From G963668185 sp963668185 (GTDB lineage: Bacteria; Chloroflexota; Dehalococcoidia; Lucifugimonadales; G963668185), in the NCBI GenBank assembly GCA_963668185.1, contig OY764162.1, positions 1,674,001 to 1,738,000 on the forward strand: a DNA stretch of 64,000 nt, in the 5' to 3' direction. The notes under the pieces are model-generated. The model did no database searches and was not told the origin of the DNA. It saw only the letters and a program-made list of their open reading frames with translations. This document shows, piece after piece, positions 43,077 through 51,047 of the stretch. The translations under genes were made by a program, and so were the position numbers. The first letter of the stretch is position 1. Each line of letters begins with the position of its first letter.

Positions 43077-43961
43077 TTACCCCCATCCCACCGCCTGCGC
43101 CACGAAGTCCAGCCCAACCGCCTCCTTCCAAGCCTCCAGGAGGCGACCCGCGACCGGCCCCGGAATCCCCGTTCGCCCTGAACCAGCCCCTTCCGTTCGC
43201 CCTGAGCCCGTCGAAGGACCCGCCAGCCGCAGCCCGTTCACCGACGCCACCGGCTGAAGGCAGATGCGCGTGCTCGTCACGAACGCCTCGCTCGCCGCGT
43301 ACACGTCCGCCGTGCAGTAATCGTCCTCGTCCACCGCGACGCCCAGCTCCTCCGCAAGCTCCAGCGCCGTCGCCATGCTCACGCCCGGCAGCACGTTTCG
43401 ACGGTCCGGCAGCTTGATCCGCCCGTCCGACACGAACATGAAGTTTGCGCCCGCGCACTCCGTGATGCTGCCCTCCGCGTCCGCCATGAGCTGGTACGTG
43501 CGCTGCCCCGGCGTCGGCGGCGCGCGGTACGTCGCCGGCGTCTCGATCCGCACCCCGTCCACATACCCCCGCGCAAACGACGCAAAGTCGATCGCCTCGC
43601 AGTGGATGACCACGTTGAACGCCCCCCCGTTCGCATGCTCGCCCACAACCGGGCTCACGATCTGCGTCACCGACATGTCCCCGCCGGGCGGGACCAGCGG
43701 CATATTCGCCTCCACGAGGCTCAGCGTAGCCGACGCCATCTCGTCGATCGTCACGCCCGGGTCCATGCCGCCGTGCTCTAGGCCGTTGTACAGCCGCTCC
43801 AGGTGGCGGCGCAGCTTGAACACCCGCCCCGCGAACGTGCGCTCCGAGTCGTAGAACCCGCCCGCCGCCCCAAGCGACATCGCCTGCATCGCCTCCACGG
43901 CCCGGCCCTGCGGCATAACCTCGCCGTTAACGTACGCAACAAACTCAGCAGCAGCGGTCAA
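43077..43961 (-). CDS. Aminotransferase class IV-like protein lacking the PLP lysine
   Basis: This is a 294-residue protein of the branched-chain aminotransferase/aminodeoxychorismate lyase fold. The N-terminal VNGEVMP and FKLRRHLERLYNGLE, and later GSITECAGANFMFV and VLPGVSMATALELAEELG, mark the family. The segment that should hold the PLP lysine reads PGQRTYQLMADAEGS: no Lys is present and about 16 residues are missing. Near the C-terminus a family C dispersed repeat is read in frame (PSTGSGRTE). Start is TTG with AGGAAGG upstream. It may be inactive, decaying or repurposed. It follows BrnA by 11 nt. Confidence 0.75.
   Translation of the reverse strand: MTAAAEFVAYVNGEVMPQGRAVEAMQAMSLGAAGGFYDSERTFAGRVFKLRRHLERLYNGLEHGGMDPGVTIDEMASATLSLVEANMPLVPPGGDMSVTQIVSPVVGEHANGGAFNVVIHCEAIDFASFARGYVDGVRIETPATYRAPPTPGQRTYQLMADAEGSITECAGANFMFVSDGRIKLPDRRNVLPGVSMATALELAEELGVAVDEDDYCTADVYAASEAFVTSTRICLQPVASVNGLRLAGPSTGSGRTEGAGSGRTGIPGPVAGRLLEAWKEAVGLDFVAQAVGWG
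43170..43222 (-). repeat. Family C repeat inside a coding sequence
   Basis: An inverted family C unit and a partial second unit lie in frame within the aminotransferase-like gene, encoding PSTGSGRTE and GSGRTG. Confidence 0.75.
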
Positions 43962-43972
43962 CCGGCGCCTTC

Positions 43973-44335
43973 CTAGCCCCCAAACGCAGCCCGCCGCAGC
44001 GTCTCGTTGATGCGGGTCTGCCAGCCGCGGCCCGTCGCGCGGAAGTGCTCCACCACGTCAGGGTCCAAGCGCAGGCTCACAGGCACCTTCACCGGCGCCT
44101 TCTGCCGGCCGCGCGTCCGGATGCCCAGCTTGCCGCGCCGGTACGCCTCCACGATGTGCGGCACCACCTCAATCGCAGGCCGCGCCTGCGCCGCCTCCTC
44201 CGGCGTCAACTCCCACGTGTCCGGGTCAGCCGCGATGCCCGCGTTGATCGCCACTTCCTCGCCGTACTTCGCCTCAATCTCCCGGAACGTCATCCCCTCG
44301 ACGTCGTCCGGCAGATCATACTCCAGATTGCTCAT
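43973..44335 (-). CDS. brnA: BrnA-like antitoxin
   Basis: This is a 120-residue protein whose C-terminal 35 residues (VSLRLDPDVVEHFRATG, GWQTRINETLRRA) match the BrnA ribbon-helix-helix antitoxin. The N-terminal 70 residues are acidic and would wrap the toxin. It overlaps the end of brnT by 20 nt, in the usual toxin-first brnTA order. It probably represses its own promoter. Confidence 0.85.
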   Translation of the reverse strand: MSNLEYDLPDDVEGMTFREIEAKYGEEVAINAGIAADPDTWELTPEEAAQARPAIEVVPHIVEAYRRGKLGIRTRGRQKAPVKVPVSLRLDPDVVEHFRATGRGWQTRINETLRRAAFGG

Positions 44336-44588
44336 ACTCCCGCGCCTCCTTCCGATTGACCCTGCGCAAGCTTATGACCCGCACCCTGTCGCCGCGCTCG
44401 GTGAAGATCAGCCTGAATAGAACATCTTGAATGTAACCGGTTGCCGCAAAGCGCGACTCTCCACCCCGGTCCGAGGGTACGATAATGGCGCTGTCCCAAT
44501 CGAAACCGTCCACGACGCTGAAGTCCACATCGTGCTTCGCCAGATTGGACTCGCGCTTCGCCTCATCCCACTCATACGCCGGTTCCAC
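44316..44588 (-). CDS. brnT: BrnT-like toxin
   Basis: This 90-residue BrnT-family protein has a RelE-like RNase fold. The starting pattern YEWDEAKRESNLAKHDVDF and the final VRVISLRRVNRKEAREYE are diagnostic. Start is GTG at 44588, 6 nt after a TACAAT -10 box, so translation is probably leaderless. It is the first gene of a brnT-brnA-aminotransferase-like cluster. Confidence 0.87.
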   Translation of the reverse strand: MEPAYEWDEAKRESNLAKHDVDFSVVDGFDWDSAIIVPSDRGGESRFAATGYIQDVLFRLIFTERGDRVRVISLRRVNRKEAREYEQSGV

Positions 44589-44594
44589 GCCCTA

Positions 44595-44623
44595 ATTGTA
44601 TATGCGCGCAGCCAGACAAGCAA
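44595..44623 (-). promoter_or_regulatory. Promoter of brnTA, leaderless
   Basis: Minus-strand TTGCTT (44623-44618) and TACAAT (44600-44595) have a 17-nt spacer. Six nt separate the -10 from the GTG start, too few for a leader. Confidence 0.65.
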
Positions 44624-44663
44624 CGCAAGGGGGCGTAGCTTTGCCAAGAGGCTCGAAGGGCTT

Positions 44664-45548
44664 TTACCGGTTCCCGCCCAGCAGCGCGGCCATCGTGGAG
44701 CCGATCTCCGCCGGGCTGGGGATGATCGCCGCGCCCGCCGCCGCCAGCGCGCGCTCCTTCTCCTCGGCGCGGGCCGCCGTGCCGGTGATGACAGCCCCGG
44801 CGTGGCCCATCCGCTTGCCCGGCGGCGCGCTCTGGCCGACGATCAGCGACGCGATGGGCTTGGAAAAATCGCTGGCGATGAACTCGGCGGCCTCCTGCTC
44901 ACGCGTTCCGCCGATCTCGCCGATCATCACGACCGCTTCCGTGCCGTCGTCGGCCTCGAACGCGGACAGCACGTCGATGTACGTGACGCCGCTCACCGGA
45001 TCGCCGCCGATGCCGACGCTCGTCGACTGCCCGATGCCGAGCGCGCTGAGTTGGCCGACCGCCTCGTAAGTGAGCGTGCCGCTCCTCGACACGATGCCCA
45101 CGCGGCCCGGCATGTGGATGTCGCCGGGCATGATGCCCGCCTTGCAGCCCTCGGCCGGCGAGATCACGCCGGGGCAGTTCGGCCCGATCAACGTCGCGCC
45201 GAGAGACTTCACGTACGGCGCCATCCGGACCGTGTCCAGGATGGGCACGCCCTCCGTGATGCAGGCGATCAACGGCACACCGGCCTCGGCGGCCTCGATG
45301 ATCGCGTCAGCCGCGAACGGGGGCGGCACGAACACCAGCGAGGCGTTCGCGCCGGTCTCGGCAACCGCCTCGTCCACGCTGTCGAACACGGGAACGTCGC
45401 CGTCGAACCACTGCCCGCCGCGGCCCGGCGTCACGCCGGCCACGAGGTCCGTGCCGTACTCGCGGCACCTGGCGGCGTGGTAGCTGCCCTGCCGCCCGGT
45501 GATGCCCTGCACCAGCAGCCGCGTTCCCTTCCCAACAAGAATACTCAT
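44664..45548 (-). CDS. sucD: Succinyl-CoA synthetase subunit alpha
   Basis: The alpha subunit binds CoA and carries the phosphohistidine. The catalytic His is in MGHAGAVITGTAARAEEK; LVQGITGRQGSYH is the CoA-binding start. The length of 294 is normal. The ATG at 45548 lies 6 nt after sucC. With SucC it converts succinyl-CoA and ADP or GDP to succinate and NTP in the TCA cycle. Confidence 0.97.
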   Translation of the reverse strand: MSILVGKGTRLLVQGITGRQGSYHAARCREYGTDLVAGVTPGRGGQWFDGDVPVFDSVDEAVAETGANASLVFVPPPFAADAIIEAAEAGVPLIACITEGVPILDTVRMAPYVKSLGATLIGPNCPGVISPAEGCKAGIMPGDIHMPGRVGIVSRSGTLTYEAVGQLSALGIGQSTSVGIGGDPVSGVTYIDVLSAFEADDGTEAVVMIGEIGGTREQEAAEFIASDFSKPIASLIVGQSAPPGKRMGHAGAVITGTAARAEEKERALAAAGAAIIPSPAEIGSTMAALLGGNR

Positions 45549-45554
45549 GCGCCG

Positions 45555-46709
45555 CTAGCCCGCCTTCAGCGCCTCGGTTGCGCCCCGCAGGTCTTCCACC
45601 ACGGTCACGTCAAGGTCCGAGTCCCGCAGCATCGCCACGCCCTCGGCGGCGTTCGCGCCCAGCATCCGCACCACCATCGGCGGCATAGCGCGCGGCGCAT
45701 CCGACGCGCCCAGCAGGATGCCGCCCGCGACGATGTCGTTGCGCAGGATGCCGCCGAAGATGTTCACCAGCACCTTCGTCACGCCGGGGTCCGAGAGCAC
45801 GATCTTGAGCGCCTCGGCGATCTTCGCCTCGTCCGCCTGGCCGCCCACGTCGAGGAAGTTCGCCGGAGCCGTGCCCGCCTCCGTCGCCACGTCCATCGTC
45901 GCCATCGCCAGCCCCGCGCCGTTGACGATGCAGCCGACCTCGCCGTCCAGCTTGACGTAGCTGAGGCCCTGCTCCCGCGCCCTCGCCTCGAACGGGTCGT
46001 CCTGCTCCGGGTCCTCAAACTCGGCCAGTTCCGGATGCCTGAACAGCGCGTAGTCGTCGAACGCGACCTTGGCGTCCAGCGCCAGCAGCCGCCCGTCCGA
46101 GCGAACGACCAGCGGGTTGATCTCCACGAGCGAGCAGTCGTACCGCGTGAACAGGTCGTACATGCCGCCCGCCAGCGCGCCGAACGGCCTGACGAGCTCC
46201 GCGCCGAGGCCCAGGCCGTACGCAAGCCTGCGTCCGTGGCACGGCTGGAAGCCGATGGCGGGGGGCACCGGCACGCTGACTATCCGCTCCGGTGATTCTG
46301 CCGCCACCTGCTCGATGTCCACGCCGCCCGCATCGCTGCCCACGAGCGTGACGCAGCCCGCCGCGCCGTCCACGATGGCGGACGCGTACAACTCCCGCTC
46401 GATGTCCACCGTCTCCTCGACCAGCAGCCGGCGCACGGGCGCGCCCTCCGGGCCTGTCTGCGGGGTCACGAGCCGGGAGCCGAGCATCGCCGCGGCCTCG
46501 CGCTCCGCCTCCTCCGGCGACGATACGATCCTGACGCCGCCGCCCTTCCCGCGTCCGCCGGCGTGCACCTGCGCCTTCAGCACGGCGCGCCCGCCAAGCT
46601 CCCGAACGGCGTCCCGCGCCTCCGCCGCCGTGGCGGCGACCGAGCCTTCGGGAGCCGGCAGGCCGTTCTCTCTGAATAGCCGCTTGGCCTGGTACTCGTG
46701 GATTTTCAT
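45555..46709 (-). CDS. sucC: Succinyl-CoA synthetase subunit beta
   Basis: The beta subunit has an ATP-grasp domain (about 1-235; MKIHEYQAKRLFRENG, then KAQVHAGGRGKGGGVR) and a C-terminal flavodoxin-like domain with LVNIFGGILRNDIVA. The length of 384 is typical. The sucCD pair lies just downstream of tRNA-Ser on the same strand. Confidence 0.97.
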   Translation of the reverse strand: MKIHEYQAKRLFRENGLPAPEGSVAATAAEARDAVRELGGRAVLKAQVHAGGRGKGGGVRIVSSPEEAEREAAAMLGSRLVTPQTGPEGAPVRRLLVEETVDIERELYASAIVDGAAGCVTLVGSDAGGVDIEQVAAESPERIVSVPVPPAIGFQPCHGRRLAYGLGLGAELVRPFGALAGGMYDLFTRYDCSLVEINPLVVRSDGRLLALDAKVAFDDYALFRHPELAEFEDPEQDDPFEARAREQGLSYVKLDGEVGCIVNGAGLAMATMDVATEAGTAPANFLDVGGQADEAKIAEALKIVLSDPGVTKVLVNIFGGILRNDIVAGGILLGASDAPRAMPPMVVRMLGANAAEGVAMLRDSDLDVTVVEDLRGATEALKAG

Positions 46710-46729
46710 TCGCTATCGCGCGGAAATCG

Positions 46730-46817
46730 TGGCGGAGGGGGCGGGATTCGAACCCGCGTTCCCTTTCGAGATTCCTGTTTTCAAGACAGGCGCCTTAAGC
46801 CGCTCGGCCACCCCTCC
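46730..46817 (-). tRNA. tRNA-Ser (UGA anticodon)
   Basis: A complete class II tRNA folds on the minus strand. The acceptor stem pairs GGAGGGG (46817-46811) with CCCCTCC (46740-46734). The anticodon stem-loop CCTGT-CTTGAAA-ACAGG gives anticodon TGA. The T arm is GCGGG-TTCGAAT-CCCGC, and a long variable arm lies before it. The discriminator is G, and CCA is encoded (46732-46730). Confidence 0.95.
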
Positions 46818-46905
46818 TCATACTGGGAAGAACGCCTCGATTCAGCTTCCGAGGCGAGACTCCATCCTAACATAGCGGCCTCTCAGCCGGGCCGCTTTCT
46901 GCCGT

Positions 46906-46934
46906 TTGACGCAGTGTTTGGCAAGTCTTAGAGT
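46906..46934 (+). promoter_or_regulatory. Probable promoter of the FBP aldolase/phosphatase gene
   Basis: TTGACG (46906-46911) and TAGAGT (46929-46934) have a 17-nt spacer. The leader to the ATG at 47024 is about 83 nt. Confidence 0.55.
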
Positions 46935-47023
46935 TAACCCCCAGGAAACTCCCACATACGCCAACATACATATCACCGACCCCCGGCTGAGCGTTGGGGC
47001 GCGGTAAGAAGGACAGCAGCAAA

Positions 47024-48193
47024 ATGCGTATCACCCTCTCCCTGATCAAAGCGGACGTCGGCTCCATCGGCGGCCACACCATGCCTTCCGAAAAGATGAT
47101 GGAGGCCGTGCGAACGGAGGCGGCAAACGCCATCGGGCGCGGGCTCCTGATCGACGCCTTCGTTTCGCACACCGGCGACGACATCGCCATCCTGATGTCG
47201 CACACCAGGGGGGAGGACGACACCGAGGTCCACCAGTTCGCGTGGGACTCCTTCATCAAGGCAACGAACATAGCCCGCGAGTACGGCCTGTACGGCGCGG
47301 GCCAGGACCTGCTGGTTGACGCGCCGTCCGGCAACGTCCGGGGAGCCGGGCCGGCCGTGGCGGAGATCGAGTTCGACCACACGCTGGCCGCGCCGAGGCC
47401 GGCGGAGTCCTTCTTCATGCTGGCCGCCGACAAGTGCGGGCCGGGCGCGTACAACCTGCCGATGTTCCTGGGCTTCGCGGACCCGATGTACTGCGCCGGG
47501 CTGATGCTGCCGCAGATGATCGAGGGCTTCACGTTCCACATCATCGACATGGACAACACCGGCGGAGACAGCATCATCGAACTGCACGCCCCAGAGGACT
47601 ACTACGAGATCACGTCGCTGCTGCGCGACAACGAGCGGTTCGGCATCGACTCGATCTACTCGCGCACCCACGGCGAGAAGGCGGCTGCGATCTCGGCCCA
47701 GCGCCTGCACTCGATCGCGGGCACGTACACCGGCAAGGACGACCCGATCGCGCTGGTGCGCAACCAGGGCATCTTCCCGGCGCCGGAGGAGCTGACCTCG
47801 CCGTACGCCAAGGCGCACTACATCGGCGGAGACGCCCGGGGCTCGCACGTGATGCCGCTCATGCCGGTGCCGCTGAACACGGCCGTCACGGGCATCTACT
47901 GCCTGCCGCTGGTCTCCTGCGTCGGGTTCTCGCTCAACGCGGACGGCCACTTCTCAGACTCGCACATCGACTTCTTCGACAACCCCGCGTGGGACGAGGT
48001 GCGGACGCTGGCGCAGCGGAAGGGCATGGAGATGCGCAGCCAGGGCTGGTCGGGCGCGGCCATGCTCCCCTACACGGAACTGGAGTACAGCGGCTTCCGA
48101 GACACCGTCGGCGGCCTGCTCGAGCGCTTCGCGTACCGCAACGGCAGCAAGGCGGAGTCCGCAGCCGCAGTATCCGGTGACGGAGACGACTAG
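47024..48193 (+). CDS. Bifunctional fructose-1,6-bisphosphate aldolase/phosphatase (archaeal type)
   Basis: This class V FBPase both condenses triose phosphates and dephosphorylates the FBP, committing carbon to gluconeogenesis. The N-terminus TLSLIKADVGSIGGH is diagnostic, with metal-ligand regions SHTGDDIA and MDNTGGD. About 389 residues from the ATG at 47024, normal length. It is typical of archaea and early-branching bacteria. Its last 17 nt overlap rdgB. Confidence 0.93.
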   Translation: MRITLSLIKADVGSIGGHTMPSEKMMEAVRTEAANAIGRGLLIDAFVSHTGDDIAILMSHTRGEDDTEVHQFAWDSFIKATNIAREYGLYGAGQDLLVDAPSGNVRGAGPAVAEIEFDHTLAAPRPAESFFMLAADKCGPGAYNLPMFLGFADPMYCAGLMLPQMIEGFTFHIIDMDNTGGDSIIELHAPEDYYEITSLLRDNERFGIDSIYSRTHGEKAAAISAQRLHSIAGTYTGKDDPIALVRNQGIFPAPEELTSPYAKAHYIGGDARGSHVMPLMPVPLNTAVTGIYCLPLVSCVGFSLNADGHFSDSHIDFFDNPAWDEVRTLAQRKGMEMRSQGWSGAAMLPYTELEYSGFRDTVGGLLERFAYRNGSKAESAAAVSGDGDD

Positions 48194-48830
48194 CCCGAAT
48201 CTGGCTCCGAGTTCAGCCGTGGGTCCCGAATCGCGTGAATCCCCGCCGCTGCTGGTAGCTACGCGCAACGCAGGCAAGCTTGCCGAGCTTCAGACATTGT
48301 TTCGCGAAGCGCCGTACAGGCTGGTATCGCTGGACGACGCCGGCGTGGATTTCGAGGTCGAAGAGACCGGCTCCACGTTCGCTGAGAACGCCGTCCTCAA
48401 GGCAACGCAGTACGGCGAAGCGGCCGGCCTTCCGACGATCGCGGACGACTCAGGCCTGGAGGTGGACGCTCTCGGCGGCGGGCCGGGCGTGCTGTCGTCA
48501 CGTTTCGCCGGGCCGGACGCCACCGACGACGAGCGAAACGCCTTCCTGCTGCGAAACCTCGAAGGCCAGCCTTTTGAATCGCGGACGGCCAGGTTCCGAT
48601 GCACCATCGCGGTCTTCCTGCCCGGCCAGGGCGTCAGAGTCGTGGATGGCACGGTCGAGGGCGTGATCACGGACCGGCCGAGAGGCGAGAACGGCTTCGG
48701 CTATGACCCTGTGTTCTATCTGCCGGAACTGGGTCGAACAACTGCGGAGCTTTCGCCCGAGCACAAGAACAGGCTCAGCCATCGAGGCATTGCGGCCAAC
48801 AAGGCGCTCAAGGTGCTACTGGACGGTTAG
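48177..48830 (+). CDS. rdgB: Non-canonical purine NTP pyrophosphatase (RdgB/HAM1)
   Basis: This enzyme hydrolyses ITP, dITP and XTP to keep them out of nucleic acids. LLVATRNAGKLAEL is the substrate-binding start, IADDSGLEVDALGG contains the metal Asp, and GFGYDPVF and HRGIAANKAL are conserved. Start may be GTG at 48177 (overlapping the previous gene) or GTG at 48219, which lies nearer the conserved start. It is translationally linked to the FBP aldolase gene. Confidence 0.93.
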   Translation: MTETTSPNLAPSSAVGPESRESPPLLVATRNAGKLAELQTLFREAPYRLVSLDDAGVDFEVEETGSTFAENAVLKATQYGEAAGLPTIADDSGLEVDALGGGPGVLSSRFAGPDATDDERNAFLLRNLEGQPFESRTARFRCTIAVFLPGQGVRVVDGTVEGVITDRPRGENGFGYDPVFYLPELGRTTAELSPEHKNRLSHRGIAANKALKVLLDG

Positions 48831-48865
48831 GCAACCCAACTCGCCCAACTCGGAGGAAGGCGCTG

Positions 48866-48890
48866 CCTGGGCAGGGAACGACTGCCCGGG
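48866..48890. terminator. Hairpin between convergent rdgB and rho
   Basis: CCTGGGCAG pairs with CTGCCCGGG (one G-T pair) over a 7-nt loop. No T-run follows on either strand, so termination would be weak. It lies just before the rho stop. Confidence 0.4.
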
Positions 48891-48892
48891 GG

Positions 48893-50164
48893 TTACATGT
48901 TCTTGGAGAGGTTGTTGAGAAACTCTTCGTTGTTCCGGGACTTGCGAAGCCGCTCCACGACCTTGCCAGTGGCATCGAGTGACTGCATGCCGCCATCGCC
49001 TGCGACCATCCCCACCATACGCCTGAGCAGCCATACCTTTTGCAGGGTATTGCTATCCAGCAGCAGTTCCTCGCGGCGCGTGCTGCTGCGGTCGATGTCG
49101 ATCGCGGGGAAGATGCGGCGCTCGGCGAGCCTGCGGTCAAGGTGCACTTCCATGTTGCCGGTGCCCTTGAACTCCTCGTAGATCACGTCGTCCATGCGGC
49201 TGCCCGTCTCTACCAGGCACGCGGCCAGGATCGTGAGGCTGCCGCCCTCTTCCGTGTTGCGGGCCGCGCCGAAGAAGCGCTTGGGCGGATACAGCGCCAC
49301 CGGATCGATGCCGCCGGACAGCGTGCGGCCGCTCGTGGGGACGGCCAGGTTGTACGCCCTGGTCAGGCGGGTGATGCTGTCGAGCAGTATCACGACGTTC
49401 TGGCCGCCTTCGACCAGCCTCTTCGCGCGCTCCAGCACGAGTTCCGCGACACGGCAGTGGTCTTCGACAGGCTCATCGAACGTGGAGCTGAACACCTCGC
49501 CATCCACCGAGCGGCGCATGTCCGTCACTTCCTCAGGCCGCTCTCCGGTGAGGGCGACCATGAGGACGATGTCCGGCGCGTTGGCCGTGATGCCGTTGGC
49601 GATGTCCTTCAGGAGCGTCGTCTTGCCCGCCTTGGGCGGCGCCACGATCATGCCGCGCTGCCCGCGTCCAATCGGCGCAAGCAGGTCGATGAGCCTGGCC
49701 GAGAGCTTGTTGGGCTCCGTTTCCAGCTTGATGCGCTCGAGCGGGAAGATCGGCGTTAGCGACTCGAACTGCGGCCTGTGACGCGCCTTCTCGGGCGCCA
49801 GGGTGTTGACGGCCTCCACGCGAACGAGGCCGAAGTAACGCTCCCCGTCCTTTGGGGGCCGTACCTTGCCGGTGACCCTGTCGCCGGTCCGCAGACCGAA
49901 CCGGCGAATCTGGGACTGGGACACGTAAACGTCGCCGCCGCCCGGACTGGACCCGTTCTGCCTGAGAAAGCCGTAACCGTCGTTGACGATTGAGAGCACG
50001 CCGCTGGCCATAGCTTGGCCGTCTCTCTCCGCGTATGCGTGGAACACCCTCATCAGGAGGTCCTGGCGCCTCGGATTCGAGCCGTTTCCGTTGAGGACGC
50101 CGAGGCCCTCAGCGGCCTTGCGCAGTTCCTCGTTGGACATGGCCTGAAGTTCGTTGAGATTCAT
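48893..50164 (-). CDS. rho: Transcription termination factor Rho
   Basis: Rho is an RNA-dependent hexameric ATPase that releases transcripts. An N-terminal Rho-N helix domain (about 1-45) is followed by a cold-shock-type RNA-binding domain (about 48-125), then the ATPase with Walker A PPKAGKTTLL and Walker B VVILLDSITRL. The 423-residue length is standard. It follows the transaldolase-like gene by 34 nt. No CTP-rich extra domain is seen. Confidence 0.97.
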   Translation of the reverse strand: MNLNELQAMSNEELRKAAEGLGVLNGNGSNPRRQDLLMRVFHAYAERDGQAMASGVLSIVNDGYGFLRQNGSSPGGGDVYVSQSQIRRFGLRTGDRVTGKVRPPKDGERYFGLVRVEAVNTLAPEKARHRPQFESLTPIFPLERIKLETEPNKLSARLIDLLAPIGRGQRGMIVAPPKAGKTTLLKDIANGITANAPDIVLMVALTGERPEEVTDMRRSVDGEVFSSTFDEPVEDHCRVAELVLERAKRLVEGGQNVVILLDSITRLTRAYNLAVPTSGRTLSGGIDPVALYPPKRFFGAARNTEEGGSLTILAACLVETGSRMDDVIYEEFKGTGNMEVHLDRRLAERRIFPAIDIDRSSTRREELLLDSNTLQKVWLLRRMVGMVAGDGGMQSLDATGKVVERLRKSRNNEEFLNNLSKNM

Positions 50165-50198
50165 CTGCTTCTCCGGTTAGACACTCTCTGGGGGCGAG

Positions 50199-50867
50199 TC
50201 ATTCAGAAGATTCGCTGGCCGCCTTCTCCCAGTCCTGGGTGAAGCTTTCCAGCCCGGCAGAGGTCATCGGATGCTTGACCATCTGCTCCAGTACTTTGAA
50301 TGGAACTGTTGCCGCATGGGCTCCAGCAAGCGCCGCGTCGACGCAGTGCAAGGGGTGCCTGATGCTAGCCGCGAGAACCTGTGTGGGCAGATCGAAGTTC
50401 CCGAGCGCTTCGACTATGTCGGCCACCACTCCGATTCCGTCGTGTCCCGCATCGTCCAGTCTGCCGATGAACGGGCTGACGTAAGTTGACCCGGCCTGTG
50501 CGCCGAGCAGCGCCTGGTTCACCGAAAAGCAGAGAGTCTGGTTAATCTTCACGTCCTCTCGCGACAGTTGGGACATGGCCTGAAAGCCCGGCCCCGTACT
50601 TGGCAACTTCACAACCACGTTGTGATGCCATTTGGAGATCCCCCAGCCTTCCTCGATCATAGCCTCGGCCTCAAGGCTGACTACTTCGACAGATATGGGG
50701 CCATCCACGATCTCGCAGATTTCAAGTACAGAATCTCTGTAGCGGCTTGCCGTGCCTATACCCTCTTTCGCGGCAAGCGATGGGTTGGTGGTAACTCCGG
50801 AAATCACGCCTAGCTTGGCTGCCTGGCGGATTTCATCGAGGTTGGCGGTATCCAAGAAGATACGCAA
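50199..50867 (-). CDS. Transaldolase / fructose-6-phosphate aldolase-like protein
   Basis: This is a 222-residue small transaldolase of the TalC/FSA type. MRIFLDTANLDEIRQA at the start, GVTTNPSL, the Schiff-base Lys in VVVKLPST, and SPFIGRLDD are family hallmarks. Whether it is transaldolase or F6P aldolase cannot be told from sequence alone. Start is TTG at 50867 with AAGGAG at 7 nt. It is probably co-transcribed with rho. Confidence 0.92.
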   Translation of the reverse strand: MRIFLDTANLDEIRQAAKLGVISGVTTNPSLAAKEGIGTASRYRDSVLEICEIVDGPISVEVVSLEAEAMIEEGWGISKWHHNVVVKLPSTGPGFQAMSQLSREDVKINQTLCFSVNQALLGAQAGSTYVSPFIGRLDDAGHDGIGVVADIVEALGNFDLPTQVLAASIRHPLHCVDAALAGAHAATVPFKVLEQMVKHPMTSAGLESFTQDWEKAASESSE

Positions 50868-50882
50868 GTGGGGACTCCTTTG

Positions 50883-50891
50883 ACTATATCA
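50883..50891 (-). promoter_or_regulatory. Extended -10 promoter of the aldolase-rho unit
   Basis: Minus-strand TGATATAGT is an extended -10; no clear -35 at 17 nt. It lies 15 nt before the start codon, with AAGGAG between them. Confidence 0.4.
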
Positions 50892-51047
50892 CAATGGGCC
50901 GGTTTTGTTCCATTTCAACAGTCAACGGGCCTGACTGCCTGGTGATCGGGGGCCGCAACGTGCAAGAAGACTTGTCTGTTCTCATGGCGCCGGCGGAGCT
51001 TGCGAGCCACTCTGCCGCTACCGGTTGCCAGTGCAGGTTACTACATT

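Noticed and set aside
46874..46896. AGCGGCC/GGCCGCT hairpin with TTTCT as a terminator
   Set aside because: No plus-strand gene precedes it, and on the minus strand it lies upstream of tRNA-Ser. Stem is short, so no role is assigned.
50868..51047. Small RNA or riboswitch between pyrG and the aldolase gene
   Set aside because: Apart from the aldolase promoter no stable conserved fold or terminator was visible.
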